This document shows positions 7,516-17,300 of a stretch of 41,371 nucleotides of DNA, piece by piece. Position numbers and translations under genes: made by a program. Each line of letters begins with the position of its first letter. Position 1 is the first letter of the stretch. The DNA comes from JAAYCB01 sp012744395 (lineage in GTDB: Bacteria; Planctomycetota; Planctomycetia; Pirellulales; Thermoguttaceae). Where the stretch lies: positions 1 through 41,371 of the forward strand of contig JAQVNJ010000042.1 of the NCBI GenBank assembly GCA_028703175.1, in the 5' to 3' direction. Below the pieces are notes generated by a model that was given only the letters and a program-made list of their open reading frames with translations, was not told where the DNA came from and did no database searches.

Positions 7516-8284
7516 CGGTCCATTCTCCGCGTCGTGCCCAGTCCATCCGCCGACCCCCCGGCCTCGCCGGCAGCCGGCTGGAAAGGTCAGCCCCGCCTCG
7601 CCATGGGGGGAGGAGACGTTCGCATTGTTCTGCCCGGCGATCGTGGATGATGCCGGCGCTGGCAGCCGATCACGGGCACTCTCCCGGGGCGCGAACGCCC
7701 AGGCTCGCCGAGAGCAATACCACCCGGCAGGCATGCCCCATGGCCCCACCTGTCAGCCTATCAGATTCGATTGGTGCGGGCAAGAAAGTGCCCCGCTCGA
7801 TCAGCTCCCCAGAGGGAGCGGCGGCCCTCGGTACGGATTGCTCCAGGTGTCGCGGAGAGCAAGGATCGGCAGTTTTCCCGCGGATTTTCCCGTCCAATGG
7901 CACGCGTCGTGGGGGCCGTGCGCTGGAGATGATTGCGTAGTCTCGTTCGATTGCTTAAAATAGGCTGACTTTGAGAGCATTCTTGCTTATGCCGCGTTCC
8001 GCAGTTCGGTTTTTCATGAGTGTTTCAATCGGCCGAAGCGACTTGTTGGATGGTGTTTGACATGGCGGCTCCGTGAACGCCGGCGACTCAGGCCGCGCCG
8101 GATGCGGCACGAGTGCTGGGCTGTTGGCGTTTTGGAGCCGCCTGCTGTCACATCCATTAAAGGGGACTGCCGGACAGAGGACGGATCGCGTTGGAGGGTG
8201 TTTCGCCCGCAAGCCACCCGTCCGAATTGGGCGCAAGTCTTCGTGCCGGCCCTCGTTCACCACTTAGCGGGAGTTTGAATCGCC
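7516..8284. other. Intergenic region, 769 bases
   Basis: Lies between the divergent zinc-ribbon gene and the FAAL fusion gene. No reading frame here gives a recognisable protein and I see no RNA gene. A weak promoter candidate for the FAAL gene is at 7933-7961; GCGGGAG about 11 bases before the GTG start is the likely ribosome-binding site. Confidence 0.6.
7933..7961 (+). promoter_or_regulatory. Possible sigma-70-type promoter for FAAL-ACP-AOS gene
   Basis: TTGCGT (7933-7938), 17 bases, TAAAAT (7956-7961). The -10 matches consensus at five of six positions, the -35 at three. It would leave a leader of about 315 bases before the GTG at 8285. Suggestive only. Confidence 0.25.
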
Positions 8285-11200
8285 GTGCCATTGGATCGAT
8301 TGCCCGGGATTTTTTTCGGTCCTTCCACTCTCGTTGAATTGGTCCGCCACCGGGCCAAGTACCAGAGAGACGACGTCGCCTTCACCTACCTGGTCGACGG
8401 AGAGGAAGACGTCGTCCAGATGACCAACGGAGAATTGGACCGCCGGGCCCGGGTGATCGGCACCTGGCTCGAGGCGCACCATTTGTCGGGCGAGCGGGCT
8501 CTGCTGGTCTATCCGCCGGGCCTGGAGTTCATCACGGCGTTTTTCGGTTGCCTGTACGCCGGGGTCGTCGCCGTACCGGTCTATCCGCCGCGCCGCAACC
8601 GTTCGCTCGAGCGCATCCAGGCGATCGCCGACGACGCCGAAGCCAAGGTGGCCCTGACCACGAATGCCGTCCTGGCACGGATCGAGTCCCTGATCGACGA
8701 GACGCCGCACTTGAAGGAACTCACCTGGATTTCGACGTGCACGCTCGGCGACGAGACGGCGGACCACTGGGAGATGCCGGATATCCACGCCGACACGCTG
8801 GCCTTCCTCCAGTACACCTCCGGCTCGACCGGCACCCCCAAGGGCGTGATGCTCAACCATGCGAACCTGGTGCACAACTCGGCGTTGATTTCCTATGGTT
8901 TTGAGCACTCGCGGAGCGGCAAGGGCGTGTTCTGGCTTCCCAGCTATCACGACATGGGGCTGATCGGCGGGATTCTGCAACCGCTTTACGTCGGGCGTCC
9001 CAACGTATTGATGTCGCCGATGGCCTTCCTGCAGCGCCCGTTCCGCTGGCTCTCGGCGATTACCCGTTTTCGCGGCACGACCAGCGGCGGGCCGAATTTC
9101 GCCTACAAGCTTTGCGTCGAGCGGATCACGGACGAGCAGATCGACCAGCTCGACCTGAGTAGCTGGGAACTCGCCTTCAACGGGGCCGAGCCGGTCCGCG
9201 CGGACACGCTGGAGGCGTTTTCCAAAAAATTCGCCCGCTGTGGCTTCCGGCCGGAGGTATTCTATCCCTGCTACGGCCTGGCCGAAGCGACGCTGATCGT
9301 GACCGGCGGCTGGGCCAAGATGGCGCCGGTGATTCGCGCGTTCGACGCGCAGGCGCTGGCGGAGGATCGCGCCCTGCCGGTCGATGCGGATTCGCCCGCG
9401 GCGAAGCATCTGGTCGGCTGCGGCGAGAACCTGCCGGACCAGCGGGTGGTGATTGCGGATCCGGAGACGCGGCGGCCGCTGGACGAAGGCTGCGTGGGAG
9501 AGGTCTGGGTCTCGGGGCCGAGTGTCGCTCTGGGATATTGGCGCCGCCCCGACGCCACCGAAGAGGTCTTCAAGGCCCGGCTGGCCGAAAGCGGCGAGGG
9601 GCCCTTTCTGCGGACCGGCGATCTGGGATTCATCTTCGCCGGCGAGTTGTTCATCACCGGACGGCGCAAGGACCTGATCATCCACCACGGCGTCAACGTC
9701 TATCCGCAGGACATCGAGAAGACCGTGCAGGAGAGCCACCCTCGCCTGCGCGCCGACTGCGGGGGAGTGTTCTCGGTGGAGGTCGGCGGAGCCGAACGGC
9801 TGGTGGTCGTTCAAGAGGTCGAGCGCCATCGTGGCGTGGACCCCGCCGAAGTCGTCGACGCAATACGCCGCGCGGTTTCCGCCGAGCACGAGATCGGCCT
9901 GGACGCGATTCTACTAGTCAAGGCGGGCAGCGTTCCCAAGACGACCAGCGGCAAGATCCAGCGGCATGCGTGCCGCGCCGGCTACCTTGAGGGGACGCTC
10001 AACACGGTCGCCTGGTGGGAGGCCGGCAAGCCTTTGGACACGCGCGAGGGGCCGCGGCGGCCGCAGCCGGCCAAACTGCCGGTCGCCCCGGCAGTCTCCC
10101 CGGCCGCCCCGGCAGTCTCCCCGACCGCCCCGGCAGTCTCCGCGGCCCGCAGCGCGGGCAACAACGGCAAGAAGGTTGCGAAAACGGTCCAGCCCGCACC
10201 GCGGCCGGCCAAGAAGGCCGCGACGACCGTCGATATCGTTCTGGAGGAGGTGCGCCGCGTCGCGCGGGAGCGTGCCGATGGATTGACGCTCGACGCGCCG
10301 ATCACCGAGCTTGGCATGGACTCGCTCGAGCGGATGGAGATTGTCGCCGCCCTGGAGGAGCGCTTCGGCGGCCGGTTCCCCGAGGAAGTGCTTCCCGAGA
10401 TGATCACCTGCCGGCAGGTGGTCGAGGCGGTGGAACGCTACCTCGGCGGAGTGGAACGTCCCGCGACGATCCGCCCCGCCAATTACCAGACTCCGGTCGA
10501 ATACTACCGGATTGAAGCCTTTCCCGAGTACCTCAAGCTCCGCGAGGGGCTGAACCTGCTGGAATCGACCGGGCTGTCGCCGTATTTCAATGTGCACGAA
10601 GGCGTGACGCGCGACACGACGACGATCGGCGGGCGGGAATTGATCAACTTTTCAAGCTACAACTACGTGGGGATGTCTGGCGATCCGGTTGTGACCGAGG
10701 CCGCCCAGCGCGCCTGCCAACGCTACGGAACGAGCGTTTCGGCGAGCCGTCTGGTCTCCGGTGAAAAGGACCTGCACGGACAGCTCGAGCGGGCGATCAG
10801 CCAGATGGTGGGGGCCGAGGACGCCGTCGTCTACGTCGGTGGGCACTCGACCAACGAGAGCACGATCGGCCACCTGTTCGGCCCGGGCGACCTGATCCTC
10901 CACGATGCGCTCTCCCACAACAGCATCCTCCAGGGGAGCATCCTCTCCGGCGCACGGCGGCGGCCCTTCGCCCACAATGACTGGCAGGCGGCCGACGAGA
11001 TCCTCACCAAGTGCCGGCACGAGTATCGCCGGATTCTCCTGATCATCGAGGGCGTCTACAGCATGGACGGCGACATCCCCGACTTGCCCCGCTTCATCGA
11101 CGTCAAACGCCGCCATCGCGTCCTGTTGATGATCGACGAAGCCCATTCGATGGGCGTCCTCGGGGCCACGGGGCGCGGCATCGGCGAGCACTTCGGCATC

Positions 11201-11749
11201 AACCGGGCCGACGTCGACATCTGGATGGGCACGCTCAGCAAGTCGTTCGGGAGTTGCGGGGGCTATATTGCCGGCACCAAGGCCCTCGTCGAGTATCTGA
11301 AGTACACCTCGCCCGGTTTCGTCTACAGCGTCGGCCTCTCGCCGCCCAACGCCGCCGCCGCCCTGGCTTCGATCCGCCTCTTGGAGGCGGAGCCGGAACG
11401 GGTAGCGCGCTTGCGGCACAGGTCGCGGCTCTTCCTGGAGCTGGCGCGCGGCCGTGGAATCAATACCGGCAAGAGCAAGGATTCACCGGTCGTCCCGGTG
11501 ATCCTGGGCAATTCGATGCACGCCCTGCAACTGTCCAAGGCCCTCTTGGACCGCGGCATCAACGTGCAGCCGATTCTCTACCCCGCTGTCGAAGAAAGCG
11601 CCGCAAGGCTGCGGTTCTTCCTCACCGCGCTCCACACCGAGGAACAGATTCGCACAACGATCGAGGCAATCAGCGAGGAACTCGAAAAGATCAACCCCGC
11701 GCACCTGATCCAGGCCGCCTCAGGCGAGGTTTCGCACGGAACGGCCTAG
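8285..11749 (+). CDS. Fatty acyl-AMP ligase - ACP - alpha-oxoamine synthase fusion
   Basis: An 1,154-residue three-part enzyme with a GTG start. Residues about 1-590 are a fatty acyl-AMP ligase: adenylation motif YTSGSTGTPKGVM (from Tyr177) and the FAAL-type stretches AFFGCLYAGVVAVPVYPP and GLAEATLIVTGG. An Ala/Pro linker with a 7-residue tandem repeat follows (about 601-621). Residues about 640-725 are an acyl carrier protein with ELGMDSLE; Ser680 is the phosphopantetheine site. Residues about 750-1140 are a PLP-dependent alpha-oxoamine synthase: DEAHSMG (Asp951, His954) and TLSKSFGSCGGY with the PLP lysine Lys986. The Ser-Lys pair resembles serine palmitoyltransferases more than the Gly-Lys of AONS or KBL enzymes. 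The logic is: activate a fatty acid, load it on the ACP, condense it with an amino acid to a long-chain 3-keto amine. This parallels separate acyl-ACP synthetase, ACP and Spt proteins of Caulobacter ceramide synthesis. The amino acid (serine, glycine, cysteate or other) is not determined. Confidence 0.92.
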   Translation: MPLDRLPGIFFGPSTLVELVRHRAKYQRDDVAFTYLVDGEEDVVQMTNGELDRRARVIGTWLEAHHLSGERALLVYPPGLEFITAFFGCLYAGVVAVPVYPPRRNRSLERIQAIADDAEAKVALTTNAVLARIESLIDETPHLKELTWISTCTLGDETADHWEMPDIHADTLAFLQYTSGSTGTPKGVMLNHANLVHNSALISYGFEHSRSGKGVFWLPSYHDMGLIGGILQPLYVGRPNVLMSPMAFLQRPFRWLSAITRFRGTTSGGPNFAYKLCVERITDEQIDQLDLSSWELAFNGAEPVRADTLEAFSKKFARCGFRPEVFYPCYGLAEATLIVTGGWAKMAPVIRAFDAQALAEDRALPVDADSPAAKHLVGCGENLPDQRVVIADPETRRPLDEGCVGEVWVSGPSVALGYWRRPDATEEVFKARLAESGEGPFLRTGDLGFIFAGELFITGRRKDLIIHHGVNVYPQDIEKTVQESHPRLRADCGGVFSVEVGGAERLVVVQEVERHRGVDPAEVVDAIRRAVSAEHEIGLDAILLVKAGSVPKTTSGKIQRHACRAGYLEGTLNTVAWWEAGKPLDTREGPRRPQPAKLPVAPAVSPAAPAVSPTAPAVSAARSAGNNGKKVAKTVQPAPRPAKKAATTVDIVLEEVRRVARERADGLTLDAPITELGMDSLERMEIVAALEERFGGRFPEEVLPEMITCRQVVEAVERYLGGVERPATIRPANYQTPVEYYRIEAFPEYLKLREGLNLLESTGLSPYFNVHEGVTRDTTTIGGRELINFSSYNYVGMSGDPVVTEAAQRACQRYGTSVSASRLVSGEKDLHGQLERAISQMVGAEDAVVYVGGHSTNESTIGHLFGPGDLILHDALSHNSILQGSILSGARRRPFAHNDWQAADEILTKCRHEYRRILLIIEGVYSMDGDIPDLPRFIDVKRRHRVLLMIDEAHSMGVLGATGRGIGEHFGINRADVDIWMGTLSKSFGSCGGYIAGTKALVEYLKYTSPGFVYSVGLSPPNAAAALASIRLLEAEPERVARLRHRSRLFLELARGRGINTGKSKDSPVVPVILGNSMHALQLSKALLDRGINVQPILYPAVEESAARLRFFLTALHTEEQIRTTIEAISEELEKINPAHLIQAASGEVSHGTA
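10085..10147 (+). repeat. Three 21-base tandem repeats in FAAL-ACP linker
   Basis: GCCCCGGCAGTCTCCCCGRCC is repeated three times (10085-10105, 10106-10126, 10127-10147, the last with GCGGCC), encoding Ala-Pro-Ala-Val-Ser-Pro/Ala-x three times. It forms part of the flexible linker between the adenylation and carrier domains. Near identity at third positions points to recent slippage, so copy number may vary between strains. Confidence 0.9.
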
Positions 11750-12301
11750 CCCATCCACGCGGGGGCGGCCTGGCTCGCCCAGCCCGGGCGGATTTCGGCC
11801 GGGCCGGGATCGTCCCCGCAAATCGTTGTTCTTCCCTGCCGAGTTCCACCCGTGCGGATGCCAGTCGCCGTGGTCCCGCCTTGAGAGCGGCAATCCCGCC
11901 GGATCGCCGACTCCCCGCTTCAGGCGCCCCGCGCGTCAGCCGATCGGATGCTCAACGCGGCGCGGCCGGCGGATGATACTCGGGAGAGGAGGCGGCCCGC
12001 TGATCTCCAGGGCGATTGGCGATCGCGGGGGAATCGCCCGGCGGAAAGCCGGCCCCGTTTGCAGGAATTTGCTGGAAATGGAGGTTGTCGAATCCGCCGC
12101 ATAACGGTAATAATGAGAAAAGTCAAGGAGTTGCTCCCGTAGGAGAGGATACGATCTCGAATCCGGCCGTGGTTCAACGGCGGGTGCCCCGCATGCGACA
12201 CAATGATCTTGGATCGTGCCGCATCGTCCCCCCGGTCCGTCCGCCATGCCGGGGCGCGGATCAGTTGGCTGCTTCAAGGTTTTGACCCAAAGGGGACCAG
12301 A
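11750..12301. other. Intergenic region, 552 bases
   Basis: Between the FAAL fusion and the 61-residue gene. No coding frame is convincing. A weak plus-strand promoter candidate is TTGTCG (12085-12090), 18 bases, AATAAT (12109-12114). No hairpin with a T-tract was seen after the FAAL stop. Confidence 0.5.
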
Positions 12302-12487
12302 TTGCTTACCGAGCACCAGATCAACCAGAGTTGGCGACGGCTGTTCAGCGGCGGGCATGTTGACGAGAAGACGATTGAAAAGGCGGAAAGCCTACTGGAT
12401 GGATTGAGGCCTGAGAGTCCGCTTCGTCATCGGCTCGGGGCCGAACTGGAAGAGCTTCGCAAGCTGAAGCTTCAGGAACAGCGCTGA
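12302..12487 (+). CDS. Small conserved-looking protein, TTG start
   Basis: A 61-residue protein read from TTG at 12302, preceded by AAAGGGGA at a normal Shine-Dalgarno distance. The body is amphipathic and helical (TEHQINQSWRRLFSGGHVDE, then a helix rich in Glu, Leu and Arg ending LRKLKLQEQR), without signal peptide or membrane helix. An upstream in-frame ATG at 12203 would add 33 residues of irregular composition, so the TTG start is preferred. I do not recognise a family; the charged helical hairpin could be a small DNA- or protein-binding factor. It is convergent with the BBP7 gene, whose terminator hairpin could serve both. Confidence 0.6.
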   Translation: MLTEHQINQSWRRLFSGGHVDEKTIEKAESLLDGLRPESPLRHRLGAELEELRKLKLQEQR

Positions 12488-12564
12488 CCGGAGGCGGGAC
12501 CGGCGGACCGCTCGAACACGTGGCCGTGGCCGCCGGGCCGCCGGCGAGGGACAATCCCGCAATC

Positions 12565-12607
12565 AAAAAAACCGCGCCGCGAGACCTGAATCGTCCTCGC
12601 GGCGCGG
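12565..12607 (-). terminator. Intrinsic terminator of BBP7 gene
   Basis: Perfect 12-base arms CCGCGCCGCGAG (12572-12583) and CTCGCGGCGCGG (12596-12607) with a 12-base loop. On the minus strand the hairpin is followed by seven T (the A run at 12565-12571). It starts 45 bases after the BBP7 stop codon. Confidence 0.85.
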
Positions 12608-12652
12608 GATCATTTCCGCTCGATCGGCGCCGGGTTCTGCACCGGCTGCCTG

Positions 12653-13966
12653 CTAGTAGTTGACGAGCACGCCGAAGTTGAACCCGTGCATGAACACGTC
12701 TTGCCGGTTGTTCGCCATCGAGATTCCCATGTTGGGCACCTTGTAGACGTTCAAGGCGTCGGCTCGGGCGATCCCGTCCATCCAGATCCCCGTCCAGCCT
12801 GCGCGGACGCCGATCGCCCGCGTGAGTTGATAGTTCAGGTTCACCCGGAGTTCGACGACGGGGCTGAATTCGCTGGCGTGCTTCGAGTTGGTGAATGACG
12901 TCGGCGACATGAGCAGCGGGCGGCCCTCGCCGGCCGTTCCCTCATCGTCCTCCGCGTAGGTGAAGCCGGGAGTCAGCCGGCTCCCGAGAGTCCCCTTCTG
13001 GTAGATGTTCTGGTTGTTGAAACCGGCAAAGAAACGCCCGGAGGCGTCCAGGGTCCAGCGATCGCAGGTGCGGAACCAGCGGAGGCCCACCTGCGGGCCG
13101 ACGATGTTGTTCTCCGCGTCGGTGAACCAGTCGCTGTCGGCCAGCGAGGACCCCGGGCCGGCGAACACCAGCGGTTCCTCGTCGTCGTCGTCCTCGTCGT
13201 TCACGTCGTTTTGGCCGGTGATCGACAGCATGTCCTGGAATTCCAGGTAACGGGCACCGACGTAGATTTCGAACAGGCCGCCGCGGGGATTGGAATGCAG
13301 GCGGTAGGTGTACATCCATTCGATGCCCCACGTCTCCACCCGCGACTCGGCAATCAGATCGTCGAACGTCACCGGCAGGTCGCGGAGCACGGCGAGCACC
13401 TGGTCGTCCTCGTCCTCCCCGACGATGATGATTCGATCCTCTGGCGGGACGTCGGATGGAAATTCCGAGCCTGGCAGGGTGTAGTAGCCCTGCAGCAGTT
13501 TGTGGCTATGGAGGCCGAACGGCGGGTCTTCCCAAACCATGTTGGCGCCGGAAGCGACGATCTCCTGGCCGTGGCTCTTCAGCCACATGCCGCCGAGGTG
13601 CCAACCGTGGTGCCCCCAGCGATCGCCCATCTCCAGGCGGTGGCCGCCGTGCCACTGCTGCGTGAAGCTGTCGGTCGAAAGCGAATTCGTCTGGATCGCC
13701 ATGTCATGGCTATAGGGACCGTACCAGACCTGGCGGCCGTTGCTCGGGAACCCGACCGGCGCCCCGTCCGATGCAGAAATCGACATCCGCAGGTAGTCGG
13801 CGGTGAAGAAGAAACCTTCGTTCGGCCGCACGCCTCCGCCGTACGTGCTGGTTTCCCCGGGAGCGAACAATTGCATGTCCGCAACTCCCTGCCCCAATGC
13901 CGGCAAGGCCGTCAGGAGCACACCCGTCAACGCGGCCATCCACGCGGTTGTTCGATTAAGCGACAT
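12653..13966 (-). CDS. BBP7-family outer-membrane beta-barrel protein
   Basis: A 437-residue exported protein. The signal peptide (MSLNRTTAWMAALTGVLLTA, cut after ALG near residue 25) fixes the start at 13966; the longer upstream frame has no coding character. The rest is rich in alternating aromatic/polar strands: FFFTADYLRMSIS, a WGIEWMYTYRL strand, GARYLEFQD, VGLRWFRTCDRWTLDASGRF, LRVNLNYQLTRAIGVRAGW, and a terminal strand FNFGVLVNY ending near an aromatic residue, as in outer-membrane barrels. These match the planctomycete BBP7 (putative beta barrel porin-7) family. A Glu/Asp-rich insert (NDEDDDDEEP) near the middle is probably a surface loop. It would sit in the outer membrane; transport function is unproven. 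Confidence 0.88.
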   Translation of the reverse strand: MSLNRTTAWMAALTGVLLTALPALGQGVADMQLFAPGETSTYGGGVRPNEGFFFTADYLRMSISASDGAPVGFPSNGRQVWYGPYSHDMAIQTNSLSTDSFTQQWHGGHRLEMGDRWGHHGWHLGGMWLKSHGQEIVASGANMVWEDPPFGLHSHKLLQGYYTLPGSEFPSDVPPEDRIIIVGEDEDDQVLAVLRDLPVTFDDLIAESRVETWGIEWMYTYRLHSNPRGGLFEIYVGARYLEFQDMLSITGQNDVNDEDDDDEEPLVFAGPGSSLADSDWFTDAENNIVGPQVGLRWFRTCDRWTLDASGRFFAGFNNQNIYQKGTLGSRLTPGFTYAEDDEGTAGEGRPLLMSPTSFTNSKHASEFSPVVELRVNLNYQLTRAIGVRAGWTGIWMDGIARADALNVYKVPNMGISMANNRQDVFMHGFNFGVLVNY

Positions 13967-14315
13967 GATCGTTGACCCAATTCGGTGTCTGCTTTGGTCT
14001 CTGCACGACACAGCCCCACGCGAAACGCGAGCCTGTGAAACTCTGGTCGTGACGATAGTATCGGACTTGCCAGTCGCGCTAGTTGAGCAAGATTGGCAAG
14101 CCGTACCCGATTTCCGAGTATTCTCGCTTCGGTAGACCTTGCCGCCGAGAAGATGGGAAACTTCGCGGAAGCCGGGAGACTCGCCAGCCGGTCGGTTTCC
14201 CGACGGTCTCGCCACCGCCCCGCTTCCGCGCCCCCCCACAAGAGGAGCAGCCCGGGGCAAACACGCCCCGGGCTGCGTCGGTCAATCGAATTGGCGCGCG
14301 GCGCCGGAACTGTGC
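13967..14315. other. Intergenic region between BBP7 start and giant-gene stop
   Basis: Holds a hairpin 3' of the giant gene (14247-14276) and the promoter region of the BBP7 gene. I could not identify a convincing -35/-10 pair or a coding frame. Confidence 0.5.
14247..14276 (-). terminator. Strong hairpin downstream of giant gene
   Basis: Perfect 12-base arms GCAGCCCGGGGC (14247-14258) and GCCCCGGGCTGC (14265-14276) with loop AAACAC, 40 bases past the giant-gene stop. No T-tract follows on the minus strand, so it may end or stabilise the transcript without being a classical intrinsic terminator. Confidence 0.6.
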
Positions 14316-17300
14316 CTAAATGTCGTTCCAGCCGGCCGGATCATCGTAGGTCAATACGATATCGACCGCGCTGACGCGCCTCGTGTCGACGCCGCTCTGG
14401 TCCGGCTGGCGGTAGACCTCGATCCGGTCGAAGGCCATCGCCTGGTAGAGCAGATCCAGGCTCCGATCGGCGGCAGTCCCACCGACCGGAACATTGCCGT
14501 ACTTGTACATCCGCGCGGAGACCTCGTCGATCACCAGGTGATCGTCGCCGGCGGTATCGATCAGCCTGGCAATGTGGCCCGTCCCGGGAGTCGCCGTGGC
14601 TTCGACCGTGGCGAACTTCCGGGCCGTGACCTGGAAGTCCCTGCCGCTGGCCGACTTGCCGAACAACTCGCCTTTTTCGTGCAGGCCCTTGAAGACCTGC
14701 TTGTTGGTGGTGTTCGGCTCGTCGAAGAATACGGCCTTGTCCTGGTCGCCACGCGTCGATCGCGCGAGGACCGTCTCGAACAGTTGCGCGGTGATGCTGT
14801 AATTGGCCTGCGCGCTGGAGAGTTTCGACTCGCTGGGCGTGCCAACAAACTCCTCGACGTGATTCTGGCTGGCCAGCAGGCGGGCCCGGTCCTCTCCGCC
14901 GCGGTTGGCAACCGCGTAGACGGTGGGGAAGTTCTTCGCCCGATGGTAGTAGCCGGAGCCGGACATTTTGGAGAACCGGACGTCCTTGGTGTCGTCGAAA
15001 TACGCCTTGAAGTCGTCGTCGCCGGCCGAGTCATAGAGGTAGGCCTCGTCGGTCGAGCTCGTCGAATAACCATGGGCGTAATGGAAGCCCTTGGCGCGGT
15101 GGAAGTATCCATCGCCCTGCATTGAAGCCCAGCCTCCGCTGCCATCGGCCTTGAAGATGTCCTTTCCGGCCGTGTCGTACATCAAGACCTCGTCCGTGCC
15201 GCCGCGGGCGTACGCGTAGACTTCCTCGAAGCCGATCGCGGTCTGCGAGTAGCCGGTGCCCGTGGCGGTGGCCTGGCCGACGCGGATCACGAACGAGTCG
15301 TTGCCGGCCGAGCCGTTCATCTCCACGACCTTGTCGTAGCCCCCCTTGCCGTCGACCGTGACGATCTCGACCGAAGTGGCCTCGACCGTGTAGCCAACGC
15401 CCTCGAAGAGGACCTTGCCCGGCCACATCGAGACGCTCTCGTTGGCCGCGGTCCCAATGATCGACACCGTGTCGTTGCCGCCCATGCCCTCGAAGAGGAT
15501 CTTTTCGACAGTCGAGGCGGCCGTGTAGGTCTTGCCGTTGACCTTGATCACCCAGTCCTTGGGAGTCGCCCCGCCGATGAATTCGAAGGTGTCGGCGCCC
15601 GAGGTGCCGAGCAGTTTCAGCTCCTTGCCATCGTCTGAGGCCGTCACCGGCGGATCGACGAACCGAGCGTAGATGTCGGTCTGCGGCACGAGAATCGTGG
15701 TCTCGGTATCTTCCGGATCGGGCAGGAGGACTTCGGTCGTGCCCTCCCAGACGACGACGTAGTGGCCCGCCGCGTCCATCGCCACGTCGGACCGCCGCTG
15801 ATCGTTGGCGACGACCGCATTGATGCGGAACTCGCCAACCGGCTCGGTCTGGCCGGGCACGATGAACGGGCTGCCGTCCGCGTTGTACATCTTGGCGAAA
15901 ATGCCGTAGAATTCGCCGCGATCCCCCTCGTTGCCCCAGCCCGACCAGGTGACGACGAAGTCGCCGTTGGAGGCCATGGCGACGGCCGGCTCGAATTGCC
16001 AGTCCGGGGTGTAGGTGTTCACGCGGAACTCATTGCCCTGGGCCGCGCCGCTGGCATTGTACCTGCGGCCGTAGATTCCGTAGCCGCTGCCATCCTGGCC
16101 GAAGCTCTGCCAGACGATCACCGAATTGCCGAGGTCGTCCATGGCAATTCGCGGCGACTCCTGCTCGGAGGTCTGGTACTGGTTGACGCGGAACTCTCCG
16201 CCAAGCCGTCCGCCCGTCTTGTTGAACCGCTGCGCGAAGACGCCCATCGAGCCGTTGTCCTGCTCCGCGCCGGTCCAGACGATCGTGAAGTCGCCGTCGG
16301 CGTCCATCGCCACGTCGGGCTTGCGGACATGGGTCCCGAGCGTCGTGTTGGCGCGGAATTCCGCCGAAGCCGCGCCGGAGCTGCTGAACAGCCGGGCCAT
16401 GATCCCGCCCTGTTCCCAGCTCCGCCAGGCGACCACGAAATTGCCCGCCGCGTCCATCGCCACGGCCGGCTGCTCCTGCACGCCCTTGGAGGTCGTGTTG
16501 ATGGCGAACTGGCCGCCGAGCGGATCGCCCAGGGCGTTGAACCGCTGGCCGAAGATGCCGGCTTCATCCACGTCGCCCAGAGCCGAGGTGCCGGGCCCGG
16601 ACCAGACGACGAGGAAGTTGCCCGCATCGTCGATCGCCACGTCCGGTTCGAGCTGTTCGCCGGTCGTCAGGCTGTTGACGAGGAAGGCGTCGTTGTTGCC
16701 GTAGCGGTTGCGGATCGGCCGGTCGTTGGCGTCGAACATCCGGGCGTAGATGTCCGACTGGGTGACGGTGATCGTCTCCTGCGGGTTGTCCGGGTCGGGG
16801 ATTTCGACGTCGGCCCGCTCGACCCAGACCGCCACGTAGCGACCGGAGGCGTTTCGCGCGACCGCCGGATCGAACTTGTCGCCGATCAGGTTCGTGTTGA
16901 GGATCGGATCCAGATCGCCCGGGTTCGGATCGCCGGGCGTCAACTCGTGGACGCGGAAGCTGAAGCCCATGCCGCCGGTGGGGCTGGTGGGCGGCATGAA
17001 GGTCAGCCCGGTGCCCGCGGGGCGGAGGCCCGAAACCGCCAGCGAGTTGCCCGCCAGGTCTTTCAGTTGCGACCGGGCGATCAATTGATAGTATCCGTTG
17101 GCCAGGCCATCGGGATAGACGGCCGAATTGAAGGTCAACGTGGCTTCCCATTTGTTGGTCGCCGGGTTCAGGGCGAAGTCGACCTTGCTGATTGCGTCGA
17201 CCAGTTCCGCCCCCAGTCCGTTGACCAGCGCCCAGTTGCTCGGATTGAGCACGCTGTTGAAGCCGGTTGCGCCGCCGCTGGTCGACATCGGCTCGTTGAA

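Noticed and set aside
8264..9889. Minus-strand open frame of 541 codons opposite the FAAL domain
   Set aside because: Also in codon register with a gene carrying intact catalytic motifs; its translation is Arg/Asp/Gly-rich without any domain.
10085..10147. Possible CRISPR-like or mobile repeat
   Set aside because: The units are contiguous 21-base coding repeats without spacers, in frame with the linker, so they are simple tandem repeats.
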